Source of the DNA: EX4572-165 sp964581795
Lineage (GTDB): Archaea > Thermoplasmatota > E2 > DHVEG-1
Direction of reading: 5' to 3'
Assembly (NCBI GenBank): GCA_964581795.1
Contig: CAZOPW010000045.1
Coordinates: 1 to 21,425 of the forward strand
DNA: 21,425 nt
Below, piece after piece: positions 8,006 through 15,957 of this stretch (its first letter is position 1; every line of letters begins with the position of its first letter). The position numbers and the translations under genes were made by a program. The notes under the pieces were generated by a model. That model had not been told where the DNA came from. It saw only the letters and a program-made list of their open reading frames with translations, and ran no database searches.

Positions 8006-8093
8006 TTATGATAATTGGTTAATATTTTTCGATTGAGTATAAATTTCTATTAAAAATAGTCATCTACTTTCTAAGAAATTATTTTTTCTAATT

Positions 8094-8771
8094 TTAATTC
8101 TTATTTTTTCTTCTCTCAATTGTTTTTTCTACTGATTGTCTAATAAGTGATTTCACATTATTTATTTTTTGATTTGAAAGTTTTTCATATGTGGTGATAA
8201 ATTGGTGTTGTAATTGTTTTTTTTCTTTTGTAAATGTTGGAGTAGTTGTTAATATAGAAGCGGAAAGAAACGCGATATCTTCGTTGACATCTCCAGGTTT
8301 ACTATCTTCGAAATCTAAACCATACATTTTCTTGTTTTGACTGATGATGAAATTTCGTAGATTTGCATCTCCATGTAGTAAAGGTGTTGACTGTTGTTGG
8401 AAGTATTTATGAAATTGATAAAACCAAGACGCAAGATTAGTAATGGTGTCTAATTTATCTTGTATTAGTCGTTTTGGGTCATTGATTAGATCACAGACAT
8501 TTTCATTAGGAATATAATTTAAAAGTAAGAAGTGGAAATCATTATTCATTTGTAGTAATTCTGGTTTAAGAAATGGAGTATTCCTTTCTCTTAATACTTT
8601 GTATTCTTGTAGAAAAGCTTCTTGAAATCCTGGGTTGTACTTTTTTAAAACAAAATGTTTTTCTTTCTTTTTGATTAAAGCCACGGTATGTTTTTTACTA
8701 GGAAAGATTTCAATTATTGTAACATTTTGTAGGAATTCTACCTTTGAAAATAATGATAAAAGAGAGTTCAT
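8094..8771 (-). CDS. Protein-kinase-fold phosphotransferase (APH-like)
   Basis: 225-residue small kinase of the protein-kinase-like fold. Visible are a candidate ATP lysine (K43 or K44 in FVLKKYN), a helix glutamate near E56, the catalytic loop HGDANLRN (H133, D135, N140) and LDFED (152-156) in place of the DFG metal-binding motif. HGDxxxxN plus DFE/DFD is typical of aminoglycoside-phosphotransferase-like and LPS-kinase-like enzymes acting on small molecules or sugars rather than proteins. It sits between the two SUOX-like secreted proteins on the same strand. The upstream gene ends in a terminator-like hairpin, so it may have its own promoter. An AAGGTC sequence lies directly before the ATG. 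The substrate cannot be deduced. A Bud32-type KEOPS kinase is less likely because of the DFE motif. Confidence 0.7.
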   Translation of the reverse strand: MNSLLSLFSKVEFLQNVTIIEIFPSKKHTVALIKKKEKHFVLKKYNPGFQEAFLQEYKVLRERNTPFLKPELLQMNNDFHFLLLNYIPNENVCDLINDPKRLIQDKLDTITNLASWFYQFHKYFQQQSTPLLHGDANLRNFIISQNKKMYGLDFEDSKPGDVNEDIAFLSASILTTTPTFTKEKKQLQHQFITTYEKLSNQKINNVKSLIRQSVEKTIERRKNKN

Positions 8772-8783
8772 GACCTTAAAAAT

Positions 8784-8810
8784 AAAAAAAGTGGAATAAA
8801 GAGTTATTCC
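8784..8810 (-). terminator. Hairpin plus T-tract after the SUOX-like gene
   Basis: On the minus strand a 7-bp stem, GGAATAA/TTATTCC with a 4-nt loop (8793-8810), contains the stop codon of the 8804-9475 gene. It is followed directly by a run of seven T (8790 to 8784). Shape and position suit a terminator that separates this gene from the kinase-like gene. Confidence 0.6.
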
Positions 8811-9475
8811 AAATAATCAATAGTAATTGTTGTAATCATTTTAGCCCAGAGACTTGATGAAGTAATTGGTGTATCTTCACCCACAAACGCAATTCTCAGT
8901 GGCCCTATTTCATTGTTTGGATCTATCTCTGAATAATATGCTCCATTCTCTTTATATGCAACTATCATCTCTGCAGATTCATTCTCGCTAATATTCCCCT
9001 TTTCATCATAAATGTCAACGTCTCCTATTGATTCATTCATTGAATAAGTAGTGGTCCAACCATCACTGGCAGTAATATTTAATTGATACATCTGAGTGGA
9101 AGTGTTTACATCTTCAAGTAATGATGATATGGTAACACCCGTGTAATTTTGTTTGTCTCCAAGAACAACAGTATCAGGTAATAATTTAGTTTTAATATAT
9201 CGTCCTGATCCACTGTATGATTCTTTTGCTTCAAGATCTGAAAGAGTATATGTATAATTAACTCCTGTATTTACAATTGTCAGGAGTATTTCATTTTCAG
9301 CATCATCACTTGTATCATCTGATTCATCGTCTAAATCATCAGTATTTTCATTGTTAGTACCATCGTTAATTTCATCATCAGGACTGAATAGATTTGTGTA
9401 CGCGAATGCACCTATAGCGATAATTATTACAATTGCTAATGCAGCTGTTATTAACATATTCTGATTTTGAACCAT
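8804..9475 (-). CDS. Membrane-anchored extracytoplasmic protein with SUOX-like domain
   Basis: 223 residues. An N-terminal membrane anchor (about 8-28) is followed by an Asp/Glu/Asn-rich low-complexity linker (32-62) and an exported domain (about 65-223). Motifs such as YTLSDLEA, YTGVTISSLLEDV and ITASDGWTTTYS resemble the sulfite-oxidase-type molybdopterin-dependent oxidoreductase fold, with no catalytic cysteine visible, so it may be a ligand-binding relative rather than an enzyme. It is related in style to the shorter protein at 7550-7972. A TTTTTTAAAGA element 27 nt before the ATG suggests a leaderless transcript, and the stop codon lies in a terminator hairpin, so it looks monocistronic. 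Domain call is moderate; role unknown. Confidence 0.7.
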   Translation of the reverse strand: MVQNQNMLITAALAIVIIIAIGAFAYTNLFSPDDEINDGTNNENTDDLDDESDDTSDDAENEILLTIVNTGVNYTYTLSDLEAKESYSGSGRYIKTKLLPDTVVLGDKQNYTGVTISSLLEDVNTSTQMYQLNITASDGWTTTYSMNESIGDVDIYDEKGNISENESAEMIVAYKENGAYYSEIDPNNEIGPLRIAFVGEDTPITSSSLWAKMITTITIDYLE

Positions 9476-9495
9476 ATCGAAGCGAATCTAAGAAA

Positions 9496-9506
9496 TCTTT
9501 AAAAAA
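9496..9506 (-). promoter_or_regulatory. TATA-like box for the SUOX-like gene
   Basis: TTTTTTAAAGA on the minus strand, centred about 27 nt upstream of the ATG at 9475. This spacing expects transcription to start at or next to the start codon. Assigned by eye. Confidence 0.45.
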
Positions 9507-9574
9507 CATTTCTGTTTATGAAAGAATAGAACAAAACTACTTGTTTGTAGTATTAATTCAATGGTTTGAACTAT

Positions 9575-10021
9575 ATGAATAATCCAGTTATCATTGGTTT
9601 TTATGGGTTTTCTAACACTGGAAAAACAACACTTATTACAAGTCTTATAAAAAAATTAATAAGAAAGGAGTACAAGGTTGCTAGTATAAAACAAACCACA
9701 CATTCCTATTCGATTGATTCGCCGGATAAAGATACTTGGAAACATGCTGAAGCAGGTGCAAGACTTGTCTGTTTTAAAACCAGCATTGAAACTTCATTTA
9801 TAATTAAGGAACAATTACCAATCGAAAAGATTAAACAAATTATTTCATGTATTGATTGCTTTGATGTTATTCTAGTCGAAGGAGCAAAAGATAAAAATAT
9901 TAAAAAAATACGACTAGATGAAAAAACACCTATTCGAGAAAACACGGTGTTCACATTTAAGGGAGATATCAATAAAATATTTTCCTTTATAGAAAGATTA
10001 GTTAATACGGGAGAAAAATAA
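9575..10021 (+). CDS. mobB: Molybdopterin-guanine dinucleotide biosynthesis protein MobB
   Basis: 148-residue P-loop GTPase-like protein of the MobB family. Visible are the Walker A loop GFSNTGKTT (residues 11-19), THSYSIDSPDKDTWKHAEAGA (H43, D48, D53, H57), which matches the family's signature after strand 2, and VEGAKD where the family usually has an EGFK-like motif. MobB binds GTP and assists MobA in attaching GMP to molybdopterin. The ATG at 9575 is chosen; the frame also allows a TTG three codons earlier. It diverges from the SUOX-like gene and is followed 2 nt later by a small conserved-looking gene. It supports an active molybdenum/tungsten cofactor pathway. AOR enzymes use the non-nucleotide bis-pterin form, so MobB probably serves another enzyme such as a formate dehydrogenase. 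Confidence 0.88.
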   Translation: MNNPVIIGFYGFSNTGKTTLITSLIKKLIRKEYKVASIKQTTHSYSIDSPDKDTWKHAEAGARLVCFKTSIETSFIIKEQLPIEKIKQIISCIDCFDVILVEGAKDKNIKKIRLDEKTPIRENTVFTFKGDINKIFSFIERLVNTGEK

Positions 10022-10023
10022 TA

Positions 10024-10188
10024 ATGGTAAAACAAGTCGAGTTAAAGATAAATGGGAAAAAGATACCGTTAAGTGAATTTCCTGAAGAATTTATTAAAAA
10101 CACTTTGTTTGGCATGTTTTCCACATTGAAAGGTGTTGATGAAAAAATAGAAAGAATTGATTTAACGATTACAACAGATGAGCAATAA
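10024..10188 (+). CDS. Small protein co-encoded with mobB
   Basis: 54-residue protein starting 2 nt after the mobB stop codon, so almost certainly translated from the same message. It begins with a beta-hairpin-like stretch (VELKINGKKIPL), then a predicted amphipathic helix (EFPEEFIKNTLFGMFSTL), and ends in a short strand (IDLTIT) and acidic tail. The pattern recalls a small conserved archaeal protein family that I cannot name. No cysteines, signal peptide or membrane segment. The gene is convergent with the DUF6485-like gene, with only 13 nt between the stops. Coding status is supported by tight spacing and sensible composition, not by a recognised domain. Confidence 0.6.
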   Translation: MVKQVELKINGKKIPLSEFPEEFIKNTLFGMFSTLKGVDEKIERIDLTITTDEQ

Positions 10189-10201
10189 GAAATTATATTT
10201 T

Positions 10202-10411
10202 CTACCACCAGCGTCCTCGGTTTTGATATACTTTGATGAATCGTTCTATGCTTCGATCATATGTTTTTTCAATATCATCGGGGAAGAAGCACGCTGGTAA
10301 CTGTCCCATTTCTCGATGGTAATGTAAGCAATCGCAACATTTTCCTTTCCGATTACAGGAATACGTGCAGTTACAATATTGATCTTTATTTTGTTCTTTT
10401 GTACATTCCAT
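10202..10411 (-). CDS. Small cysteine-rich protein, DUF6485-like
   Basis: 69 residues with seven cysteines packed in the first 41: C3, then CNCTYSC (C13, C15, C19), CCDC (C25, C26, C28) and C41. It then has CFFPDDIEKTYDRSIERFI, the Pro-Asp/Glu-rich tail typical of the DUF6485 family of anaerobic prokaryotes. The cysteine density suggests zinc or Fe-S binding. It starts 2 nt after the ligA stop codon and is probably the last gene of the ribK-polX-ligA run. Function is unknown in the family; a redox or metal role is inference. Confidence 0.75.
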   Translation of the reverse strand: MECTKEQNKDQYCNCTYSCNRKGKCCDCLHYHREMGQLPACFFPDDIEKTYDRSIERFIKVYQNRGRWW

Positions 10412-10413
10412 GA

Positions 10414-12420
10414 TTATCCCGTTTTGTTCTCTTTCTTTTTAGTCATATATAAAAATTCGTCTTCTTTAATGATGGGAATTCCTTGTTTTTTTGCTTCTTC
10501 ATATTTTGATCCAGGATTTTTTCCAACCACAACGTAATTCACTTGTTTACTTACTGATGAAGTAACCATTCCTCCTTGTTCTTTGACTAAATCTCCTGCT
10601 TTTGATCGAGAAAGTCCGTCTAAAGAACCAGTGAACACGAATTTTTTTCCTTGTAGTGTTCGACGAGTTGATGGTTGCTTTGATTTAGTATTAACTCCAT
10701 ATTTTTTTAATCGGTTAATAAGGATCATGTTTTCTTCCGTAGCAAAAAACGTAGCAATTGCTTCAGCTGATTTTTCTCCTAGGCCATCGATTTCTTTTAA
10801 CTCTTCCTCAGTTGCTTTTGCTAGTTCATCAATTGAAGAAAACGTATTTGCTAAGAGTTGTGCTGCATATTTTCCAACATGACGAATGCCCAGACCATAA
10901 ATCAATCGGGAGAGATCCTGTTTTTTACTGTTTTCAATGGAATCAAGAACATTTTGCGCTGATTTCTCTTTAAATCCTTCTAATTGTAAAATATCTTCTT
11001 TTTTTAACTTGTACAAGTCTGCAACATTTTCAATCATGTTTTGTTCAAGGAGTTTATCGATTGTTGATTCTCCAAGATGATCTATATCCATTGCATCCCG
11101 TGATGCATAATATTGCATACGCCATTTCAATCGAGCTGGACACATTGTGTTTGGACAACGAATCGCTACTTCTCCTTCTTTATGTTTTACTGGTGTATCA
11201 CAAATCGGACATGTTTTTGGAATCGTTTTTTTCTGTTCATCACCCGTTCGTTTTTCAGTGATACTTTTTACTACTTGCGGAATCACATCTCCACTTCGTT
11301 CCACAAGTACGGTATCATGTATTCGAATGTCTTTTCGTTTTAACTCATCAAAATTGTGCAGGGTTGCTCGAGAAACAGTAACACCTCCAACTTCAACTGG
11401 TTCCAATATTGCAACAGGTGTAAGTACTCCGGTTCGTCCAACTTGCACATCTATATCTTTCAATGTTGTGGTTGCTTGTTGAGCAGCGAATTTGTAACTA
11501 ATCGCCCATCGAGGATTCTTTGAAGTTGCGCCTAACGTTTTCTGTTTTTCGATTGAGTTTACTTTAAGCACTGCTCCATCAATATCATAATCAAGATTGT
11601 CTCGTTTTCTTTCAAGGTGTTTACAATACTGAATTGCTTGGTAAATATCAGAAACCTTTTTTGCTAACGGATTTGTTTTAAATCCTGCTTGTTTTAACGC
11701 GTCTAATACTTCCTCTTGTGTTCGTAATGGTGTCTTAATATATGAAATAATATAAATGAATACATCAAGGGGTCGTTCAGCAACAATCTTTGGATCGAGT
11801 TGACGAATTGATCCCGCAGCAGCATTTCGAGGATTAGCAAATGGTTGTTTCCCTTGTTTAACGAGTTCTTTATTATATTGTTTAAACCCGGATTTTGTCA
11901 TGAATACTTCACCACGGACTTCAACTGTGGATAATAAGGAGCCTTGAAGGCGAAGGGGAATACTATGAATTGTTTTCAAATTCTGAGTGATATCATCTCC
12001 TTTTCGTCCATCACCACGGGTTGCACCACGTTGCAATACTCCATTTTCATAGTACAACGCAATCCCTGCACCATCGATTTTTGGTTCCACCACATATTCA
12101 ACGGTTCCAACGTTTTTTCTCACCCGTTCATCAAAATCAATGAGTTCCTGTTCATTATACGTATTTGCTAAGGAAAGCATTGGGACTTTATGTTCAACTG
12201 TTTTAAATTCATCTAATGGTTCACCACCAACTCGTTGAGTGGGAGAATCAGGAGTTACAAGATCAGGATATTTTTCTTCCAATTGTTCTAATTCTTTCAA
12301 TAATTGATCGAATTCATAATCGGAAATCTCTGGATTATTTTCAACATAATACTTGTAATTATGATGACTTATTTCTTTTCGCAAAGACTCAATTTTTTCT
12401 TTTGCTTCCTTTTTTCCCAT
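10414..12420 (-). CDS. ligA: NAD-dependent DNA ligase LigA
   Basis: 668 residues, full length for bacterial-type LigA (usually about 650-700). Domains in order: Ia NAD-binding helices (HHNYKYYVENNPEISD, 19-34), adenylation domain with the nucleophile K114 in EPKIDG, OB fold (VQVGRTGVLTPVA, 326-337), four-Cys zinc finger (C404, C407, C422, C427), helix-hairpin-helix region (LYGLGIRHVG motif), and a C-terminal BRCT domain (from about 590). It seals nicks using NAD+ and releases NMN. All catalytic and metal residues I checked are present, so it should be active. Most archaea use an ATP-dependent ligase; LigA is sporadic in them and generally attributed to transfer from bacteria. It lies 13 nt after polX, with AAGGA upstream. 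No base-composition break from its neighbours is evident. Confidence 0.97.
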   Translation of the reverse strand: MGKKEAKEKIESLRKEISHHNYKYYVENNPEISDYEFDQLLKELEQLEEKYPDLVTPDSPTQRVGGEPLDEFKTVEHKVPMLSLANTYNEQELIDFDERVRKNVGTVEYVVEPKIDGAGIALYYENGVLQRGATRGDGRKGDDITQNLKTIHSIPLRLQGSLLSTVEVRGEVFMTKSGFKQYNKELVKQGKQPFANPRNAAAGSIRQLDPKIVAERPLDVFIYIISYIKTPLRTQEEVLDALKQAGFKTNPLAKKVSDIYQAIQYCKHLERKRDNLDYDIDGAVLKVNSIEKQKTLGATSKNPRWAISYKFAAQQATTTLKDIDVQVGRTGVLTPVAILEPVEVGGVTVSRATLHNFDELKRKDIRIHDTVLVERSGDVIPQVVKSITEKRTGDEQKKTIPKTCPICDTPVKHKEGEVAIRCPNTMCPARLKWRMQYYASRDAMDIDHLGESTIDKLLEQNMIENVADLYKLKKEDILQLEGFKEKSAQNVLDSIENSKKQDLSRLIYGLGIRHVGKYAAQLLANTFSSIDELAKATEEELKEIDGLGEKSAEAIATFFATEENMILINRLKKYGVNTKSKQPSTRRTLQGKKFVFTGSLDGLSRSKAGDLVKEQGGMVTSSVSKQVNYVVVGKNPGSKYEEAKKQGIPIIKEDEFLYMTKKKENKTG

Positions 12421-12433
12421 AAGTGTTCTTTCC

Positions 12434-14146
12434 TTATTTTTTGAATATTTTTTTTAGTTGAGAAGCTGGTCGAGTGTTTAGTACATGGTTTTTTTGTAAC
12501 CATCCTCTTCGTGCAGTTGCAATGCCATATTGCATATTTGACAGATGAGAAACAGTATGAGAATCACTGCCGATTATAAATGAGACCCCTTTTTCTTTCG
12601 CATGTTTTACGTTAATATCATTAAGATCAAGCCGGTCAGGAAATGCATTGATTTCTAAACATGAATTTGTTTCCATTGCTTTATCAAACAGTTTTTCCAT
12701 GTCTAAATCAAAGCCTTCTCGATGCCCAATCATTCGACATGTAGGATGTGCTAGAAAGGTAACAAATGGATTTTCTAATGCAGATAATAGTCTGTTTGTT
12801 GCTTCTTTTTTATTCATCTTAAAATGAGAATGAATACCGATGCCAACATAATCGAATAATGCTAACGTTTCATCAGGGTAATCAAGCCGTCCATCAGGCA
12901 GAATATCACATTCTGTTCCACAAAACACTGCTATCTTACTTTTTTCATTGATTTCTTTGATGTAATTACATTTCTTTTCAACATCTTCAATTGTGACTCC
13001 ATTGGCTACTTTCAATGATTGAGAGTGATCAGTGATACCAACATACTCATAACCCATTCGCTCCGCAGCAATTACGATTTCTTCAATTGAATTTATTCCA
13101 TCACTCCATGTGGAATGCACATGTAAATCACCTTTAATATCCTGAAGGTTGATCAGTGTTGGAAGCTTATTTTGTTGAGCTGCTTCGATTTCACCGCGGT
13201 TTTCCCGTAACTCGGGGGGAATGAATGGTAACCCTATTGTTTTATACACATCTTTTTCAGTTTCTCCAGCAAGATATTCATCAGTTTCTTTTGAAAAAAC
13301 ACCGTATTCATTTAGTTTTAACTCTTTTTTTAATGCTAATCCACGAAGTAATACATTATGTTCTTTTGATCCAGTGAAATATTGAAGGGCAGATCCAAAA
13401 CTTTTCTGTTCCACAACGCGTAAGTCAACTTGAACGCCATCTTGAAGACGAACACTTGTTTTTGTTTTCCCTTTTAACAATATTTCATCAACAAGAGTGT
13501 ATTCAACAAAGGCATCCATGATTTCATCTGGATGAGAAGAAGAAACTAAAATGTCAATATCTCCAATTGTTTCCTTCCGTCGCCGTAAACTCCCTGCGAT
13601 ACTGATCTTTTCTACATTTTTTTTGTTCTTTAGGTATTCAACATACTGATTTCCTTGTTCTAATGCATGGTGAAGAAGTGTTCTTCCACTGATTTGAGAT
13701 TGCAACGCGATACCTCGTAAAATCTTATTTTCTGTAATTACTCCAAATCCATCCAACTCTCGGATTTTATGTTGTCGTGCCGCTTTTTCTAATTCATCAA
13801 TAGTTGTAATTCCAAGTTTTTTGTATAACATGCCTACTTTTTTCGGTCCAACATCTTGAATTTTCAGTAAATCTAACAACGAAAGAGGAATTTCCTCAGT
13901 TAGCTTTTCAAAATATGGTGAAGAACCAGTGGTAACAAATGTACTTATTTTTTTTGCTATTGCTTTACCAATACCCGGTAGTTCTTCTAACCGATTTTCT
14001 TTAACAAGATCTTCAATTGATTCTTCTGATTCCCGTAACGTTTCAGCAGCCATTCGATATGCTCTTGTTTTAAAGAATTGTTCACCTTTAATATCCATTA
14101 AATCAGCTATGTTATTCAGTAATCGAACGACTTCATCAGTATCCAT
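12434..14146 (-). CDS. polX: DNA polymerase X with PHP nuclease domain (PolX)
   Basis: 570 residues, the usual size of prokaryotic PolX. An N-terminal helix-hairpin-helix region (LPGIGKAIAKKI, 56-67, and IQDVGPKKV, 96-104) precedes the nucleotidyltransferase core with GSLRRRKETIGDIDIL (185-200; catalytic D196 and D198) and the third acid D241 in VQVDLRVV. The C-terminal PHP domain has GDLHVHSTWSDG (339-350), ITDHS, AHPT and GSDSH, the metal-binding set for 3'-5' exonuclease and AP-site processing in this family. It fills short gaps in base excision and break repair. All motifs are intact. An AAGGAG element lies 12 nt before the ATG. It is 18 nt downstream of ribK and 13 nt upstream of ligA, so gap filling and sealing activities are co-encoded. 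Confidence 0.97.
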   Translation of the reverse strand: MDTDEVVRLLNNIADLMDIKGEQFFKTRAYRMAAETLRESEESIEDLVKENRLEELPGIGKAIAKKISTFVTTGSSPYFEKLTEEIPLSLLDLLKIQDVGPKKVGMLYKKLGITTIDELEKAARQHKIRELDGFGVITENKILRGIALQSQISGRTLLHHALEQGNQYVEYLKNKKNVEKISIAGSLRRRKETIGDIDILVSSSHPDEIMDAFVEYTLVDEILLKGKTKTSVRLQDGVQVDLRVVEQKSFGSALQYFTGSKEHNVLLRGLALKKELKLNEYGVFSKETDEYLAGETEKDVYKTIGLPFIPPELRENRGEIEAAQQNKLPTLINLQDIKGDLHVHSTWSDGINSIEEIVIAAERMGYEYVGITDHSQSLKVANGVTIEDVEKKCNYIKEINEKSKIAVFCGTECDILPDGRLDYPDETLALFDYVGIGIHSHFKMNKKEATNRLLSALENPFVTFLAHPTCRMIGHREGFDLDMEKLFDKAMETNSCLEINAFPDRLDLNDINVKHAKEKGVSFIIGSDSHTVSHLSNMQYGIATARRGWLQKNHVLNTRPASQLKKIFKK

Positions 14147-14164
14147 AAAATAGTGTGCTCCTTA

Positions 14165-14836
14165 TTATTCAATTTGTTTTTGAATATTAACCTTGATATG
14201 AACCGGGTCACCATCTTCAATGTTAAGGCTGTTTCGCAAGTTTTTTGGTGAAATAAACTCCAAAATATTTGAATAATGTCCTCTAGAGGGTAGGACGAGT
14301 ACAGCATCTTCCTCATTTACAGATGCTTGAAAACATTTCACTGCACCAAACGTTCGATTATCTGTTTTAAACTCCTCAATTTCCATTCCTGGAAATTTTT
14401 TGATTAATCGTAACTTATTTTTTTCAATTTGAGGGATTTTCACATTTAACGTTCCTGGATATGGTTTGAAGCCACAGTGTTCATTAAACTGATTAATATA
14501 GCCTTCTTGCCCAAGATAATACGTTCCCTCTCCCATACCCGACACAACATGTCCATCAAACCTGATTCGTTGAGGCAGTTCAAAAATATGCTTATATTGC
14601 AAGTATTCTTCCTTGAGTATATCAGCACCTATATCAGTTATCTGAATCAATTGTTTCTTAATTCCCATCTCTCGAGTGATAAAATCGAGTTTATCCAATT
14701 CTAACACATAACGAGATGCGGTTTGCTGACTGGTTTCTAGTTGATCAGCTAGTTCAAGAGAAGAAATTTCAACACGATTATTTATCGCTCCAAGTAATGC
14801 AAGTTCCTTTAACATTTGAAGAAGATAGGCTTTCAT
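14165..14836 (-). CDS. ribK: CTP-dependent riboflavin kinase with N-terminal winged helix
   Basis: 223 residues (231 from an ATG at 14860). The N-terminal third is a winged-helix DNA-binding domain (SLELADQLETSQQTASRYVLEL). The C-terminal domain is the archaeal RibK fold: FDGHVVSGMGEGTYYLGQEGY with the G-rich CTP-binding loop, then GFKPYPGTLNVKI, ending in LVLPSRGHYSNILEFISPKNLR. RibK phosphorylates riboflavin to FMN using CTP, an archaeal trait. The wHTH form suggests transcriptional regulation of flavin genes as well. The 14836 start is preferred because GGGGAGG lies 11 nt before it; the 14860 ATG has no ribosome site. First gene of the run ribK-polX-ligA-DUF6485. FMN supply is also relevant to the FMN-dependent NuoF-like subunit elsewhere in the window. 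Confidence 0.93.
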   Translation of the reverse strand: MKAYLLQMLKELALLGAINNRVEISSLELADQLETSQQTASRYVLELDKLDFITREMGIKKQLIQITDIGADILKEEYLQYKHIFELPQRIRFDGHVVSGMGEGTYYLGQEGYINQFNEHCGFKPYPGTLNVKIPQIEKNKLRLIKKFPGMEIEEFKTDNRTFGAVKCFQASVNEEDAVLVLPSRGHYSNILEFISPKNLRNSLNIEDGDPVHIKVNIQKQIE

Positions 14837-14950
14837 TTCCTTTTCAGCCTCCCCATACACTAATAGGTAGGAATAAAATGATAATGATTAAACTTTTTGT
14901 TTTATTTACCTAAAATATACATTCGGAAAAAACAATTTCATCTAAAAATG

Positions 14951-15205
14951 TTAGGTATCTCTTCTCCGGTCAAATAATGTTTTATCTTGGTAACTGATCT
15001 TAAAAATTCGATGATGAGGAATCATCGCATCAATTGTTCTAATAAACGTTTTATCAATAGATAACACTTCTGATCCAGAAATTACTTTTGTGTTTTTAGG
15101 AGCTCCTCGATGAATATAAAATATTTCTGTATCTTTAAATGCAAATTTTTTTCTCCATTTCAATTCATTAAGAATATCTCGAATTTTATTCATAATAACA
15201 TACAA
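14951..15205 (-). CDS. DUF504 / MJ1316-type RNA-end-binding domain protein
   Basis: 84-residue protein matching the DUF504 (UPF0248, MJ1316) family in full: LNELKW at the start, the IFYIHRGAPKNTKVISG core (about residues 28-44), and the MIPHHRIFKISY end. The domain is proposed to recognise RNA cyclic or modified ends and is nearly universal in archaea. Two starts are possible: the ATG at 15205 (with AGGT 3 nt upstream) or the ATG at 15193. It lies 10 nt after the metallo-hydrolase gene on the same strand, suggesting co-transcription. Family assignment is secure, function is poorly known. Confidence 0.85.
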   Translation of the reverse strand: MYVIMNKIRDILNELKWRKKFAFKDTEIFYIHRGAPKNTKVISGSEVLSIDKTFIRTIDAMIPHHRIFKISYQDKTLFDRRRDT

Positions 15206-15215
15206 CCTATTTTTT

Positions 15216-15866
15216 TCATCCGAAATAATTTACATTTTTGAGTGCCATTTTTACGTGAGCCTGTGCATTTTGTTCAACAATCTGTTCATGACCTGGATAT
15301 AACCGATCAATAGATAGTGTTGATAATGTTTGAATCGATTGTTTTAATTCACTGCTATTACCCCCAGGAAGATCGGTACGTCCAAAAGATCCATTTGCAA
15401 AAATAGTATCACCTGAAAACAATGTTTTTGTATGAGTATTATACAAACAAATACAGCCTGGAGTGTGACCGGGTGTTGATATGATTTCATATTCTTTATC
15501 GCCGATGAGTACTGATTCACCTCCAGATACTTTCTGGTCAACAGGCATCTTAGGCATTGTGCCGCCAAGCATTCGGGCAAACATGCTTTCTCCACGTTCA
15601 ATTTTAGTAGCAGCCTCTTGATGAGCTATAATGGTAGGTTTATTATCTGATACATCATAGAGTTGTTTCACTCCTCCTGTATGATCAAAGTGTTCATGAG
15701 TAAGAATGATTTGAGATAATGAGCTTATATCAATATATTTTTCAATTTGATTTAACACATTTTGCTTATGCATACCTGTTCCAGTATCGATAACCGTAGG
15801 TTTTTTTCCAGGGATAACAAAGATGTTTGAATCATATCTGGTCCCAATAATTGAATAAATTTCCAT
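15216..15866 (-). CDS. Metallo-beta-lactamase-fold hydrolase (glyoxalase II-like)
   Basis: 216 residues with the complete MBL metal motifs: THEHFDHTGG (H-x-H-x-D-H), STPGHTPGC with the next His, FSGDTIF with the bridging Asp, and LYPGHE with the last His. This set binds two metal ions, as in hydroxyacylglutathione hydrolase-like thioester hydrolases and related archaeal enzymes. No beta-CASP or diiron flavoprotein domain is attached, so it is a small single-domain hydrolase. The substrate is unknown; archaea mostly lack glutathione. It heads a minus-strand pair with the DUF504 gene. The upstream TATA candidates are weak. Confidence 0.9.
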   Translation of the reverse strand: MEIYSIIGTRYDSNIFVIPGKKPTVIDTGTGMHKQNVLNQIEKYIDISSLSQIILTHEHFDHTGGVKQLYDVSDNKPTIIAHQEAATKIERGESMFARMLGGTMPKMPVDQKVSGGESVLIGDKEYEIISTPGHTPGCICLYNTHTKTLFSGDTIFANGSFGRTDLPGGNSSELKQSIQTLSTLSIDRLYPGHEQIVEQNAQAHVKMALKNVNYFG

Positions 15867-15957
15867 GGTAAAATAATATATTTAGTCTCATTACTAAAAC
15901 ATTTTCAAATAAATTCAAGAAATTTTTGTTTTTTTTATCCATTATGTTGGAGGGAGG

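Noticed and set aside
9706..10035. Minus-strand frame of 109 codons opposite mobB
   Set aside because: Antisense to mobB, whose P-loop and family motifs are clear.
11147..11482. Plus-strand frame of 111 codons within ligA
   Set aside because: Antisense shadow of the conserved LigA coding sequence; no recognisable domain.
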